Shown here: in pieces, positions 1 to 9,062 of the stretch
Layout of the letters: each line of letters opens with the position of its first letter
How positions within the stretch are numbered: position 1 is the stretch's first letter
Assembly (NCBI GenBank): GCA_016744335.1
Contig: JADGEO010000028.1
Coordinates: forward strand, 1 to 47,521
Length of the DNA: 47,521 nucleotides
Direction of reading: 5' to 3'
Origin: Anaerolineales bacterium
GTDB lineage: Bacteria; Chloroflexota; Anaerolineae; Anaerolineales; Villigracilaceae
Made by a program: the position numbers and the translations under genes
Notes under the pieces: generated by a model
The model's input: the letters and a program-made list of their open reading frames with translations, nothing else
Told to the model about the DNA's origin: nothing
The model's database searches: none

Positions 1-2
1 CG

Positions 3-1739
3 GCAACACCAACCCAAACACAGACGCCATCACCAACCCCGGCGGCAATGGAAACACAAAGCCTGGCGACTGCGACGGCAATGCCAACCATGACATCGAC
101 ACCCTTCGTCTTCATCACTGCCACTCTTGATGCTGAGCCTGTCGAAGCACCTACACAAAAAAGCAGCGGCGGCTTCTTTGGCTTTGGCAATCCCCCGCAG
201 CAGACGGATACAGAGCCACAGAGCCCCAATCCGTTGATCGGGATCACGGCAGCAGCCGTGACCGGCGCTTATATTGCCACTCAGCGCAAGAAGGAAGTTG
301 AGTTTGGCAGCGCACCAAAAGAAGCGAAGCAAGCGCCTGCCTCACCGAATGTCTTTGAAGGAGCACAGGCTGCCGCCCTGATGAGCGCATTCACTGCCAA
401 GATGGAAGAAGATCGCCAGCGGCGCATTGCCGAGAAAGCGCTCGCGGCGGAAGAAGCTGAAAAACAGAATATTCTCAATTACCAGGCTGTACAGCGCAGG
501 ATTCAGGAAATCGCCCGCGCTCGTGAAGAAGCACGGCGTAGGCGTGAGGAAGCCAAAAGAAAAGCAGCCGTAAATCCTTTGCAAGCCTTATGGGATGCGA
601 ACGGGGCGGCGATCTATGCAGCCAATCAGAACTTCAAGGCAACCTACGGCAAGGATATGGATGCCGCTACTCGCAAGAAGGCGATCAAGGATGCGACGGT
701 TAATGGGCACTTCAGTGCCGGGGCGTATGCAACGAACTTGAACACTGCGCGGCAAGCTCAGGCGAAGAAGAATAATCCCTATGCCGGAGCCGCAGACCGC
801 ATCCGTGCTGCTGCGAATGAGATTGAAGACGAAAAGAAAATCGGCTATGTGGATAGTGAAAGAGATGAAGTTCGCAAGTTAATTGCCTTGAACGAACAGA
901 AGAATGCCCCTGTAGATTCAGCAACAGCAAGCTATATGGCGATGGGGGCGGCTGCTGAAGCGGGCAAGTTCTCCAAAGAAGATTATGATAAGGCACAAGA
1001 TGATGCTGAAGCTTTAAAAACACAAGTAGACCCAAAAAGGCTTTTTCCCACCGGGTCAATGTCGAAGATGGCTGCAACGGGCGGCGTTATCCTAATAGCT
1101 GGAGTAGTTGGTGTTCTGGCAGGGGCAGAAATCGGAACAGTATTAGCTGCTGCTGCTATTCTTACTCTAGTAGTTGGTACAGCAATAGCAATTGGGTATG
1201 GTTTAGCAATACTTGACAGGAATTTACGACAAAAGCAAAAACAAGAAATACAGCAGATCGAACAGAATGCTGCCCCTCCATCTCCAAAAGGGCCGCCTGG
1301 GAAGGGTCCTCGTAAACCTAAGAGAGTGATAGAATTCTTTATTGATGCGGCTAATGGAACAGCACTGGCTATTGGAAACATAGCAAAAAAGAGTCCGATA
1401 GTAGCAACAGTTTTGGCTACTGTAGCTATTGCAAGTGGAACATTATGGGCTACATTACAAAGTGCTAAATCATTATTTACAAACCCCAAGCATGGCCTCC
1501 TAGACCCTCCTGGCTATTGTCCTGCACCAACATCAACATCGACACAAACACCTACCCAGACGCCGACATCAACATCGACACAAACACCTACCCAGACGCC
1601 GACATCAACGCCGACGCAGACGCCGACACCGACACCGACACAAACACCTACGCAGACGCCGACATCAACGCCGACGCAGGCGCCGACATCAACGCCGACA
1701 CAGACGCCGACACAGACATCAACACAACCGCCGACATAA
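3..1739 (+). CDS. Thr/Pro-tailed membrane protein, 5' end outside window
   Basis: The reading frame is open to the left edge (frame 3), so the gene begins before the window; the ATG at 48 is only an internal Met. The visible 578 residues begin with a Thr/Pro/Gln-rich stretch. An Ala/Glu/Arg-rich segment likely to form a coiled coil follows (about DNA 390-580), then a mixed helical region, a hydrophobic stretch of one or two membrane helices (about DNA 1080-1215) and another near 1390-1460. The protein ends in a long TPTQTP/TSTSTQ low-complexity tail up to the TAA at 1737-1739. Such tails usually span a cell wall or act as extracellular linkers. No LPxTG motif ends the protein. Function is unknown. 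A TPR protein follows 61 bp downstream and may be co-transcribed. It could be a surface or secretion-associated protein; that is inference. Confidence 0.7.
   Translation, partial: ATPTQTQTPSPTPAAMETQSLATATAMPTMTSTPFVFITATLDAEPVEAPTQKSSGGFFGFGNPPQQTDTEPQSPNPLIGITAAAVTGAYIATQRKKEVEFGSAPKEAKQAPASPNVFEGAQAAALMSAFTAKMEEDRQRRIAEKALAAEEAEKQNILNYQAVQRRIQEIARAREEARRRREEAKRKAAVNPLQALWDANGAAIYAANQNFKATYGKDMDAATRKKAIKDATVNGHFSAGAYATNLNTARQAQAKKNNPYAGAADRIRAAANEIEDEKKIGYVDSERDEVRKLIALNEQKNAPVDSATASYMAMGAAAEAGKFSKEDYDKAQDDAEALKTQVDPKRLFPTGSMSKMAATGGVILIAGVVGVLAGAEIGTVLAAAAILTLVVGTAIAIGYGLAILDRNLRQKQKQEIQQIEQNAAPPSPKGPPGKGPRKPKRVIEFFIDAANGTALAIGNIAKKSPIVATVLATVAIASGTLWATLQSAKSLFTNPKHGLLDPPGYCPAPTSTSTQTPTQTPTSTSTQTPTQTPTSTPTQTPTPTPTQTPTQTPTSTPTQAPTSTPTQTPTQTSTQPPT
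1529..1738 (+). repeat. Tandem coding repeat for Thr/Pro tail
   Basis: Short imperfect tandem units of the type ACACCTACCCAGACGCCGAC encode the TPTQTPTST tail of the first gene. The window's first 45 bases encode similar Thr/Pro/Gln residues, so the missing N-terminal part probably carries another such tract. It is a protein-coding low-complexity repeat, not CRISPR. Confidence 0.85.
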
Positions 1740-1800
1740 GAGTTAGCACAAGAAGTCAAAAAATGCTGTATCCAACTTCCTTTGATTATAGGAGAATAAA

Positions 1801-3255
1801 ATGTTTATCAAGTGGATACCCCAAAAAATATTTTATTGGTATTTGAACAAATTAAATATGGCAGATCGTTTTTCAGAGGGGATTCGCCTCATCAAGAAGC
1901 GTGCTAAGTATTTCCCTGATGATTATGATTTACGCTACCAGCTTGTGTATTTTTATAGTGTGAATTTTGAGTACTCTAAAGCAATGCCAATTCTTTACAA
2001 TCTTCTTCAGGAATTCCCCAATTGTGCGGAAAATGCTCATCGCAGATGGGTATTTACACAACAAATGATTGGGATGGGAAAATTTTCGGAAGCGCTTTCT
2101 CTCCTTCAAGAATTAACTGAGTATTGGGAGGACAATGCAAACCTTAGAGCAAGAATTGGATTGATGCACCTGGAATTAGGAAACTATACACTTGCAGAAG
2201 AGGCTTTTGAGATAGCTCTCTCTCTTGACCCTTCAGACCCTGATGCCATAGAAGGAATGGATCGTGTATATTGGCAAACCAGTCGCGAAGATCAGATAAA
2301 AACTTTTTTGGAAAATTGTCTGGACTATAGCCCTGATAGTAAAATCAGCAACTATTTATTGGGGGAGTATGTCTGGCAATGTGAAGGGGATGCAAATTTA
2401 GCAAATACATATTTTTCCACAGCACTGGTTATGTACCGGTCAGAATCAAAATATTTCCCTGATTATCTTAGCCAGCGCCTATTTCCAGACAACCTAGTTG
2501 AGGCCTTTATTCATACCTTGCTAATTACAGGGCAAGAAAGCGAAGCTAAAAAACTAAACAAGAAATATGCAAAAAAAGGGATAAATTGGGACTCGTATAT
2601 TACATATAAAACGGAAAATGTAGGTAAAGCGGTACAGCTTGCCAAGAAAAATATTAACGAGAATCCCGGCACGCCTGAGTATTATTTTGAGCTAGGTAGA
2701 TACAGTCTCTTTGCCAAAGACTATAAGTTAGCTGAAAAAGTATTAGATAGAGCTTACCAGATGTTATTGGAGCAAGATGAAGTTTGGGTAAGAGTAAGGC
2801 ATTATGCTTTACTAATTGCACTATATGAAATTACAGGGATAAAAAGTGCTGAAGATTTTATTGAGAAGGCATTAAAGTTAGATGCACTAAACACATGGAT
2901 ATCCTTAGCTTCTCTATATAGTGAAATGGGTGAATGGGAACAGACTCTAGAAGCAGCAAAATCAGCGTTGGTACTATCTCCTGAACGACACGATATATTA
3001 TTTATGCTAGGTAAAGCGCAGATGGGCTTAGGTCTTCATGAAAAAGCTCTAGAAAACTACGAGACAATACTTCAGCAACAACCTAAGAACGGAGAAGTAT
3101 GGTTGGAGACAGCTCAAGCATATCTGGCATTGGATCAATACGCAAATGCCTATAACGCACTCAAAAATGCCTTGGCTACCCAAAATCTATCTTCAGTTTT
3201 CAGAGTAAATGCGGATGGTTTGCAAAAAAAGTTGAGCGTTCAACTTAGAGGTTAG
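1801..3255 (+). CDS. Tetratricopeptide-repeat (TPR) protein
   Basis: 484 residues with repeated helix-turn-helix units of TPR type. Clear examples lie near residues 100-160 (ARIGLMHLELGNYTLAEEAF and following) and 360-460 (units with LASLYSEMGEWEQTLEAAK, LGKAQMGLGLHEKALENYE and AQAYLALDQYANAYNALK). TPR arrays are protein-interaction scaffolds; no enzymatic domain is visible. There is no clear signal peptide, although the first 25 residues are aromatic and basic. The start at 1801 is chosen because GGAG lies 7 bases upstream; ATG 1858 is an alternative. It sits between two membrane proteins, so a role in assembling a membrane complex is possible but unproven. Confidence 0.75.
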   Translation: MFIKWIPQKIFYWYLNKLNMADRFSEGIRLIKKRAKYFPDDYDLRYQLVYFYSVNFEYSKAMPILYNLLQEFPNCAENAHRRWVFTQQMIGMGKFSEALSLLQELTEYWEDNANLRARIGLMHLELGNYTLAEEAFEIALSLDPSDPDAIEGMDRVYWQTSREDQIKTFLENCLDYSPDSKISNYLLGEYVWQCEGDANLANTYFSTALVMYRSESKYFPDYLSQRLFPDNLVEAFIHTLLITGQESEAKKLNKKYAKKGINWDSYITYKTENVGKAVQLAKKNINENPGTPEYYFELGRYSLFAKDYKLAEKVLDRAYQMLLEQDEVWVRVRHYALLIALYEITGIKSAEDFIEKALKLDALNTWISLASLYSEMGEWEQTLEAAKSALVLSPERHDILFMLGKAQMGLGLHEKALENYETILQQQPKNGEVWLETAQAYLALDQYANAYNALKNALATQNLSSVFRVNADGLQKKLSVQLRG

Positions 3256-3287
3256 CCTCCTCATATTTCTGTTGACGAGGAACGAAG

Positions 3288-3701
3288 ATGATAAGCAAAT
3301 CACAAAAATACGCCCCTGTAATCTCCACCTTATTACTTCTAGTGCTCATCATTGCACTATTCTTCTCTCCACCTTCTGCGCGCCTGCTTTCAACCATTAT
3401 TATTGTTTTTGGGATTGGTACGGCAATACTTTTCACGGTACATGCCAATTGGGAAAAGCATGAAGAAGACGAGCTAACTCGCACAGAGTTCATTCGCGAT
3501 ACGATCATAGATCTACTCGGTCTGGCGTTGGTCATGGGGGCGGCAGTGTGGTTTGGCAGGCTGACAGGCTTCTATGTTGGTGGGGTTTTAGGAAACCTTG
3601 CTGGAATCATTATTGCGATGATCGTCGGGGCGGCGGTCGCTTTTGTGGTGAAGAAAGTGTGGGGGAAAATTGCGGAGCCGATGAAGGTTAGAACTGCCTA
3701 A
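3288..3701 (+). CDS. Small four-helix membrane protein
   Basis: 137 residues. Two hydrophobic helices (about residues 10-28 and 34-52) are followed by a charged loop containing EKHEEDELTRTEF. Two more helices (about 70-90 and 95-120) precede a basic C-terminus. The start follows an AGG-type ribosome-binding sequence and lies 32 bp after the TPR gene. No catalytic motif is recognised and I cannot assign a family. The first comM fragment begins only about 15 bp after its stop. Confidence 0.6.
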   Translation: MISKSQKYAPVISTLLLLVLIIALFFSPPSARLLSTIIIVFGIGTAILFTVHANWEKHEEDELTRTEFIRDTIIDLLGLALVMGAAVWFGRLTGFYVGGVLGNLAGIIIAMIVGAAVAFVVKKVWGKIAEPMKVRTA

Positions 3702-3717
3702 AAAACATGCCAGTTGT

Positions 3718-4206
3718 GTGTATCCCTGCCCTTGCGGCTACGCAGGTGACCCCGTCCGCGCCTGCACTTGTTCTCACTCCACCGTAACCCGCTACCAAAA
3801 ACGGATTTCAGGTCCTATGCTCGACCGCATAGATATCCACATCGAAGTCCCGCGCGTAGATTTTGAAAAACTGTCTGATAAACGCAGAGGGGAAAGCTCA
3901 GAAGATATTCGCGCTAGAGTAGAAAAAGCGCGTCAAATACAAAGAGATAGATTCACCGAACTAAAAAATGGTGTAATGACCAACGCCGACATGCGCGTTG
4001 CAGAAGTCCGTCAGTTTTGCGAATTAGATGAAGCGGGGCAAGCACTCATTAAAACAGCGATGGCACAATTGCAACTCTCCGCGCGGGCTTATCATCGCAT
4101 TTTGAAATTATCACGCACAATTGCAGATTTGGCAGGGGAGGAGAATATCGCGTCCACGCATTTGGCGGAGGCGTTGCAGTATAGGCCTAAGGGGATGATG
4201 GTTTAG
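3718..4206 (+). pseudogene. comM: comM/yifB 3' fragment, copy 1
   Basis: Matches the C-terminal third of ComM/YifB (Mg-chelatase-like AAA+ helicase of natural transformation). It has PCPCGY and a CTCS pair from the zinc-binding segment, SGPMLDRIDIHIEVP from the end of the AAA+ module, and the C-terminal helical bundle ending ALQYRPKG. Intact ComM is about 500 residues; here the Walker A and B regions are absent, so it cannot be an ATPase. Translation could begin only at GTG 3718, where the family's Asn-Pro-Cys is Tyr-Pro-Cys. It is the only copy that keeps both Cys codons of PCPCG. It lacks the five-residue GAYLR insertion present in copies 3 and 4. After the TAG stop, about 45 bp (4207-4250) are shared with copies 2 and 4. 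Confidence 0.85.
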
Positions 4207-4244
4207 CGAAAAAAGATGGGGGAGAAATGATGTTAGAGGAGGGC

Positions 4245-4290
4245 AAGCAAGTCTAAAGCGCGCGCGAAACGACTAGTCTATCTTTAAAGG
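4245..4290 (+). repeat. Half copy of foldback element next to comM copy 1
   Basis: GGCAAGCAAGTCTAAAGCG and following bases resemble the right terminus of the foldback elements at 12.9, 16.5 and 41.7 kb (GGCAAGCAAGTT...GCTTTTCATCCC). Only one terminus is present. The same sequence follows comM copies 2 and 4. Confidence 0.5.
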
Positions 4291-4292
4291 GA

Positions 4293-4306
4293 TATAATTA
4301 GCAATA
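4293..4306 (+). promoter_or_regulatory. Putative -10 box for leaderless luxR-type gene
   Basis: A perfect TATAAT (4293-4298) is followed by seven bases and the ATG at 4306. Transcription would begin at or next to the A of the start codon, giving a leaderless mRNA. No Shine-Dalgarno sequence precedes this ATG and no good -35 is visible. The TetR gene on the other strand has the same TATAAT-7 nt-ATG layout. Confidence 0.45.
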
Positions 4307-6936
4307 TGCAACTACTCACCACAAAACTCCATCCCCCCTCGCTCCCAAAGCGTATCCTTACGCGTTCGCGCTTGCTGGATGTGTTAGACGAGGCGATGGA
4401 TTTCAAAGTTTGCCTTCTCTCCGCACCAACGGGTTATGGGAAAACATCTCTTGTGCGTGAGTGGACTGAAAAAACAGATGTATTGGTTTCGTGGATAACT
4501 TTTGATGAAGGAGATAATGAGCTAAATCGTTTTCTTTCTTATGTGGCCGAAGCTGTTTTTAGCATATTGCCGAAAAAAGACGATCGCCCCATTACGCTCT
4601 TGCCTTTTCAAGGGCAAGAATCTGTTGAGTTATATCTGGCTTCTCTCATTAACCAAATTGCGAACTCAAGCGATGCGCTGACGCTTATTGTCAATGATTA
4701 CGAAGCAATTACTTCTAATGAGTGTCATATGGCATTGGAATTTTTGATCGAATATGCACCAGAGAATTTATGTGTTTTTCTGCTTTCTCGCCTTGACCCA
4801 CCTTTGCCCTTTGCTCGATGGCGTGCTCGTCACCAGTTACTTGAAATCCGCACAGATGATTTGCGTTTTACTCGCCCAGAAATCAACAACTTTCTTGTCA
4901 ATCTAACACAATGTGATTTGAATAATGATGAAATTGATATTATTAATCAAAAGACAGAGGGCTGGGCGGCCAGTTTGCACCTCTTATCCCTTTCTTTGCA
5001 ATCTCCGTCTCATAAAGATCGCTTTTTCAAGGCACTAGACGAGAGCTTGAGTCATATTATAGATTTTCTGGCTGAGGAAGTTCTTGTTCAACTCCCTGTG
5101 GAAACCCGAAGTTTCCTTTACAAAACATCTATTTTATCTCGTTTCACAGGGGATTTATGCCATGCTGTGACAAGAGAACCGCACAGTGATGATATTTTGC
5201 GTGATCTGGAACGCCATAACCTTTTCATTTCACATCTTGATGACGACCATCAGTGGTATCACTTTCACCCTCTATTTGCAGAATGTCTTGGTCAGCGTTT
5301 GCAGGATGATGATGCGATTAAGGTTTCCGATTTGCACTGCCGAGCCGCGGACTGGTACGCCAATAACGGCGATGCAGATGATGCCCTTGATCACGCTTTC
5401 AAGGCAAAAGATATAGACCGTGCCGCGCGAATCATGGAAGACTATGCTATCTTGTGGATAGATCAGGGTGATTACCAGACTTTTATCCGCTGGTTCAACG
5501 AGATACCACGGAAAAAAATATCACAATATCCGAGTCTTTCTGCTTTTTATTTGTGCGCTTTGATAGATGGACGCAACCTCAACGAATTTGACAGTTATAT
5601 TGACCTACAAAAAGAGCTTCAAGACCATCCTAAAGTTGGGGACATGATTAAAGCGGCGCAAGCCAGTGCTTCTTTTTTACATGGAGATCACCAAGAAGCC
5701 CTTCAAGCTACAAAACAAAATCTGGTGAAGTTCCAAGCCTCCCCACCTCAATCCATCGAAAAGCTATTTGCTTATAGCTTCAATTGGATTATTCAAGTAG
5801 GCATATATTTGCGCATGAATCACCTGAAGGAAGCCGATGATGTTTTTCTGTCCGCTATCCCAACTTATTTGCAGACGGGGCTAACAGGATTTGCTATTGA
5901 TGCGCTTGGTGGGCGGGCTAGAAACAAAATGAAGATGGGGCAGCTCCATAATTCTGAAGAAATTCTTGAGCAGGGACTTTTGTTGTTGCGCCGTTGGGGC
6001 AATGAAAGTGGAGCGGGTTTACGCTCTTTCCCCGCCGCTATTCGCATTTTCGGTCCCCTAAGTCGTTTATATTACGAGCAAAACCGCCTAGAAGATTCAG
6101 TTGCAATGGCGCAAAAGGCGATTGAATCCTCACGAAGTGGCGGTTATGTTTGGGGTTGGCGAGTTGTACAAGTTTATGCCACACTTGGTTTAGCGCATCT
6201 GGCGTTGTCTGACAAAGAATCTGCGCTAAAAGCCTTAGATAAAATTAAAGAATTTGAAGAAATGCTGGCGAGTTATCCCATATCAAATATGTGGACACGG
6301 CAAATTGCCCTTCGTCAGAAAACCCGCTTAGCATTGATGCTAGCGAAGGAAGATGCTTCTCTCTACAGTCAAGTAGAAGAATGGATATACGAGTATCAAG
6401 CCGAAGATCCCGAAAGAAGCGAAGAAATATCTGCTCTTTGGGCACGGTCGTTAATCAAACAGGGAAAAGTTGAAGAAGCCTCCCCCACGCTTCATCAAAT
6501 TATCAAAAATGCTGAAGCTGAAGGACGAAATGGCGATCTGATCGAATATCTTTTACTCCTACTCAGCGAAGAAAATATACATCGGGCATTGGAATTGGCA
6601 AAGCCACAAGGATATTGTCGAATATTTATAGATGGTGGGGAAGAAGTCAAAAAACTCTTGGAGAGAGTTGGCACAAGCTATACCAATAAATTATTAGAAG
6701 CATTTCCTGAAAGAAACTCGGAGCAAATCTCAAAGAATGAAAGTACTTGGCTTAATCTCAGGGAACGTCAAATTCTAGGATTGCTCGATAAGGCATATAC
6801 CAACCAAGAAATAGCAAATGAATTGCATCTTTCGGTGAATACGGTCAAGTGGTACGCTCGCCGAATTTATACCAGACTTGCGGTGAGAAATAGACGCGAA
6901 GCGGTAGCGAAAGCAAAGGAGTTGGGGATAATCTAG
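4306..6936 (+). CDS. LuxR-family ATP-dependent regulator, MalT/LAL type
   Basis: 876 residues with the layout of large ATP-binding LuxR (LAL/MalT) activators. The N-terminus LLTTKLHPPSLPKRILTR is typical. A Walker A APTGYGKTS lies at residues 40-48, with an NTPase region to about 350. A long TPR-like helical sensor domain covers about 360-800. A LuxR helix-turn-helix lies at about 816-876 (LRERQILGLLDKAYTNQEIA, then SVNTVKWYARRIY). Family members bind a small inducer and ATP, oligomerise and activate transcription. It stands directly upstream of the peptide ABC importer in the same direction, so it may control that operon. The inducer cannot be read from sequence. The length is normal for the family and no defect is seen. 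Confidence 0.88.
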   Translation: MQLLTTKLHPPSLPKRILTRSRLLDVLDEAMDFKVCLLSAPTGYGKTSLVREWTEKTDVLVSWITFDEGDNELNRFLSYVAEAVFSILPKKDDRPITLLPFQGQESVELYLASLINQIANSSDALTLIVNDYEAITSNECHMALEFLIEYAPENLCVFLLSRLDPPLPFARWRARHQLLEIRTDDLRFTRPEINNFLVNLTQCDLNNDEIDIINQKTEGWAASLHLLSLSLQSPSHKDRFFKALDESLSHIIDFLAEEVLVQLPVETRSFLYKTSILSRFTGDLCHAVTREPHSDDILRDLERHNLFISHLDDDHQWYHFHPLFAECLGQRLQDDDAIKVSDLHCRAADWYANNGDADDALDHAFKAKDIDRAARIMEDYAILWIDQGDYQTFIRWFNEIPRKKISQYPSLSAFYLCALIDGRNLNEFDSYIDLQKELQDHPKVGDMIKAAQASASFLHGDHQEALQATKQNLVKFQASPPQSIEKLFAYSFNWIIQVGIYLRMNHLKEADDVFLSAIPTYLQTGLTGFAIDALGGRARNKMKMGQLHNSEEILEQGLLLLRRWGNESGAGLRSFPAAIRIFGPLSRLYYEQNRLEDSVAMAQKAIESSRSGGYVWGWRVVQVYATLGLAHLALSDKESALKALDKIKEFEEMLASYPISNMWTRQIALRQKTRLALMLAKEDASLYSQVEEWIYEYQAEDPERSEEISALWARSLIKQGKVEEASPTLHQIIKNAEAEGRNGDLIEYLLLLLSEENIHRALELAKPQGYCRIFIDGGEEVKKLLERVGTSYTNKLLEAFPERNSEQISKNESTWLNLRERQILGLLDKAYTNQEIANELHLSVNTVKWYARRIYTRLAVRNRREAVAKAKELGII

Positions 6937-6949
6937 CTTAATTTTTTAT

Positions 6950-7085
6950 GGGATGAAAAGAGCGGAGCGCACCTGACTTTAACTTGCGTGCGACCAATTG
7001 ACATTTTTTTAGCGTAAACATTTTTCTGATCACGCCGAGAGTCTGCTTGGGTGCGGCACCCAAGCCTAAATCAAGTACGATGCGG
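6950..7085 (-). repeat. Foldback intergenic element, copy A (inverted)
   Basis: Starts GGGATGAAAAGAGCGGAGCG and continues CACCTGACTTTAACTTGCG; the far end reads GCCTAAATCAAGTACGATGC. In reverse complement it aligns with the elements at 12927-13136, 16563-16708 and 41739-41886. It contains a perfect 10-bp stem hairpin at 7045-7065 (GCTTGGGTGC, one base, GCACCCAAGC). It has no open reading frame and lies between the LuxR gene and the importer leader. It could be a MITE-like element or a structured RNA. Confidence 0.6.
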
Positions 7086-7139
7086 CAATATATCCACAAG
7101 GTATGGAGAATTAGGAGAAAGGGTGGACCCATCCTTTTA

Positions 7140-7172
7140 CCATCCTTTCAGGGGAATTAAAAATGCTATCAT
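7140..7172 (+). promoter_or_regulatory. Putative promoter of peptide importer operon
   Basis: CCATCCTTT (7140-7148) lies about 18 bases before a -10-like TATCAT (7167-7172). The same box-to-TATAAT arrangement occurs upstream of ornithine aminotransferase at 17401-17434. This suggests a shared -35 substitute or activator site. Confidence 0.35.
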
Positions 7173-7217
7173 TTATTTATGACAATTTATTCTTTTCTCT
7201 GCGATATATAGATTATT

Positions 7218-7254
7218 GAGCGGTAGGGTTTTTCATGCCTTGCCGCTCTTTTTT
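7218..7254 (+). terminator. Terminator/attenuator in importer leader
   Basis: GAGCGG (7218-7223) pairs with CCGCTC (7243-7248), extended by AGG/CCT, and is followed by six T. It lies after the putative promoter and 93 bp before the binding-protein start. It could therefore end readthrough or act as an attenuator for the importer operon. Confidence 0.6.
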
Positions 7255-7347
7255 ATACTAGGAGGTTGATAGCCACAAAAAGAAATGAGTACATAAAATT
7301 TTTGAAAAAGAAACAACCTAATTAGAAAATTATTTTCGGAGGAAAAT

Positions 7348-9006
7348 ATGAAACGCTTGAAAATTCTATCTTTACTTTTGGTTTTGGTGATTGCGCTAAC
7401 AGCTTGTGCCCCCGAAGCCGCACCAGCAGCAGATACTGCTCCAGATACATCAGAAGAAGCCCCCGTGGCAGCAGCTGAAGAATCAGCCTCAGCAGAAGAA
7501 ACTGCACCAACTCGCACAAAGCTGGTTATTGCAGATATGTTCACCCCTGAAATTCTTGATAATCAACAGAGTTTTATGGGATATGCACTTTCTCATGGCT
7601 TAATCGGACAGCCTCTACTTCGCTATGATGGCGATACAGGTGTCTTTGTGCCTGATTTTGTTGAGAGTTTTAGTATATCTGAAGATGGCAAGACAATGAC
7701 CTTGAAATTGCCTGCAGGTTATAAGTATTCCAACGGTGATGTATTAGACGCACAAGCATTAGTTGACACCATCAACCGTTACGTCTCTATTAGCCCATAC
7801 AGCTATGATTATGACGGCATGGAAAGTGTAACTGCAATTGATGAAACCACCGTAGAAATTGTTAATGCAATTGGCTTCAATGTTATGAATCCTACTTTTA
7901 TGGGTTCTTTTGGTGCGGCATGGAATGTTGCAGTTGCCGAGGCAGTTGGAGATGAAGCTTTTGCATCTAACCCAGTTGGGAGTGGTCTCTATAGCATCAA
8001 AACGGAATGGGCACCGGGGCAGGATTTAGAACTCGTCCGCAATGATAATTATCTGACCAACAACCCTCTGGTTGAGAATAAAGGTCCGGCATACATGGAA
8101 GAAGTCTTGGTGCGCTTTATTGCTGATGGTCAGACCCGTGCAAACGAATTAGAAGCTGGCAGCGTAGATATTGTCTATGGCTTGCCTGCTTCTGCTATAA
8201 GCGGGATGGAAAGCAATCCAGATATTCAAGTATTCAAAGTGACCTTCCCTGGCCAAATTAGTATTTCAATGAATACAACTAAAGCCCCCTTTGACGATAT
8301 GGCTGTCCGCAAGGCTGTGGCTATGGCTGTGAATCGTGATCAACTTGAAGTTGCTCTTAATGGTAGTGTTTCTGCCGAACACGCCTATGTTAACCCATCT
8401 ATGATTGCCTATACCTCTGAAGCACAAGAATATGCTAAAGAGCTTTATCCCAATGATACAGAAGCGGCAAAAGCATTGCTCGCTGAAGCTGGTTGGGAAG
8501 ATACCGATGGAGACGGCATTGTTGAAAAAGATGGCGAAGCCTTCACCGTAGTATTCTTGGTCGATTCGGGTTCCGTGCCACAAACAGATGCAGGACCTGT
8601 CATTCAGGCTCAACTGAAAGAAATTGGTATTGATGTTCAAATTGAACAGCACGATAGAGGCTATATCCGTGAAGCAATGAATGCTGGTGATTACGAGATC
8701 GGTTTATATGGTTATATCTGGGTTGATCCTGATATTTTGACCTACCGCTTCTCTGAAGGCATGTCTCCCTCGCAATTTGCTCCTGCTGAACTTGGTGAGA
8801 TGCTTGATGTCGCACGAGAGGTTCCAGATCCTGAAGATCGTGTCGCTGCTTATCTGGATGTTCAAAAATACCTGTTGGATAATGTTCCAATGATACCCCT
8901 TATGAGTGAAAACCTATACGTTGGGGCACGCTCATGGGTAAAGGGGATTACCATCCTTAGCCCAGATCAGCTCGTCTTAAATGACGTTACGATCATAGAA
9001 GAATAA
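7348..9006 (+). CDS. Peptide ABC importer, substrate-binding lipoprotein
   Basis: 552 residues. The N-terminus has a lipoprotein signal with lipobox LTAC (Cys at residue 20) followed by an Ala/Glu/Pro-rich linker to about residue 50. The rest fits the family 5 extracellular solute-binding proteins (DppA/OppA/NikA type): FVPDFVESFSISEDGKTMTL, the GSGLYSI segment, DDMAVRKAVAMAVNRD, and the C-terminal SENLYVGARSWVKGI. It captures an oligopeptide or related ligand outside the membrane and delivers it to the permeases that follow. A strong GGAGG lies 5 bases before the ATG. Ligand specificity cannot be read. Co-location with dipeptide-epimerase-like and M20 genes suggests peptides, perhaps of murein origin. 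Confidence 0.9.
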   Translation: MKRLKILSLLLVLVIALTACAPEAAPAADTAPDTSEEAPVAAAEESASAEETAPTRTKLVIADMFTPEILDNQQSFMGYALSHGLIGQPLLRYDGDTGVFVPDFVESFSISEDGKTMTLKLPAGYKYSNGDVLDAQALVDTINRYVSISPYSYDYDGMESVTAIDETTVEIVNAIGFNVMNPTFMGSFGAAWNVAVAEAVGDEAFASNPVGSGLYSIKTEWAPGQDLELVRNDNYLTNNPLVENKGPAYMEEVLVRFIADGQTRANELEAGSVDIVYGLPASAISGMESNPDIQVFKVTFPGQISISMNTTKAPFDDMAVRKAVAMAVNRDQLEVALNGSVSAEHAYVNPSMIAYTSEAQEYAKELYPNDTEAAKALLAEAGWEDTDGDGIVEKDGEAFTVVFLVDSGSVPQTDAGPVIQAQLKEIGIDVQIEQHDRGYIREAMNAGDYEIGLYGYIWVDPDILTYRFSEGMSPSQFAPAELGEMLDVAREVPDPEDRVAAYLDVQKYLLDNVPMIPLMSENLYVGARSWVKGITILSPDQLVLNDVTIIEE

Positions 9007-9020
9007 AATTCTCTTTTTTT

Positions 9021-9047
9021 TCTCCTCCCCTGTATAAGGGGAGGAGA
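9021..9047 (+). promoter_or_regulatory. Intercistronic hairpin after binding-protein gene
   Basis: TCTCCTCCCC pairs perfectly with GGGGAGGAGA across a seven-base loop. The T-run lies before the stem, so it is not a standard terminator for the plus strand. Its place between binding protein and permease suggests an mRNA-stability element giving higher expression of the binding protein. Confidence 0.6.
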
Positions 9048-9062
9048 AATGGACATTTCCCT

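Noticed and set aside
1529..1738. CRISPR-like tandem repeat
   Set aside because: Units are contiguous without spacers and encode a Thr/Pro tail in an open frame.
983..1759. Long minus-strand frames opposite the first gene, including a Val/Gly/Cys-rich one
   Set aside because: They are shadows of the repetitive plus-strand coding sequence, without ribosome-binding sites.
3718..4206. Functional standalone ComM or new small protein family
   Set aside because: Three of four copies carry stops at the zinc-binding segment, copy 4 has many non-synonymous changes, and none has Walker motifs. Copy 1 could still be translated, but this is not supported.
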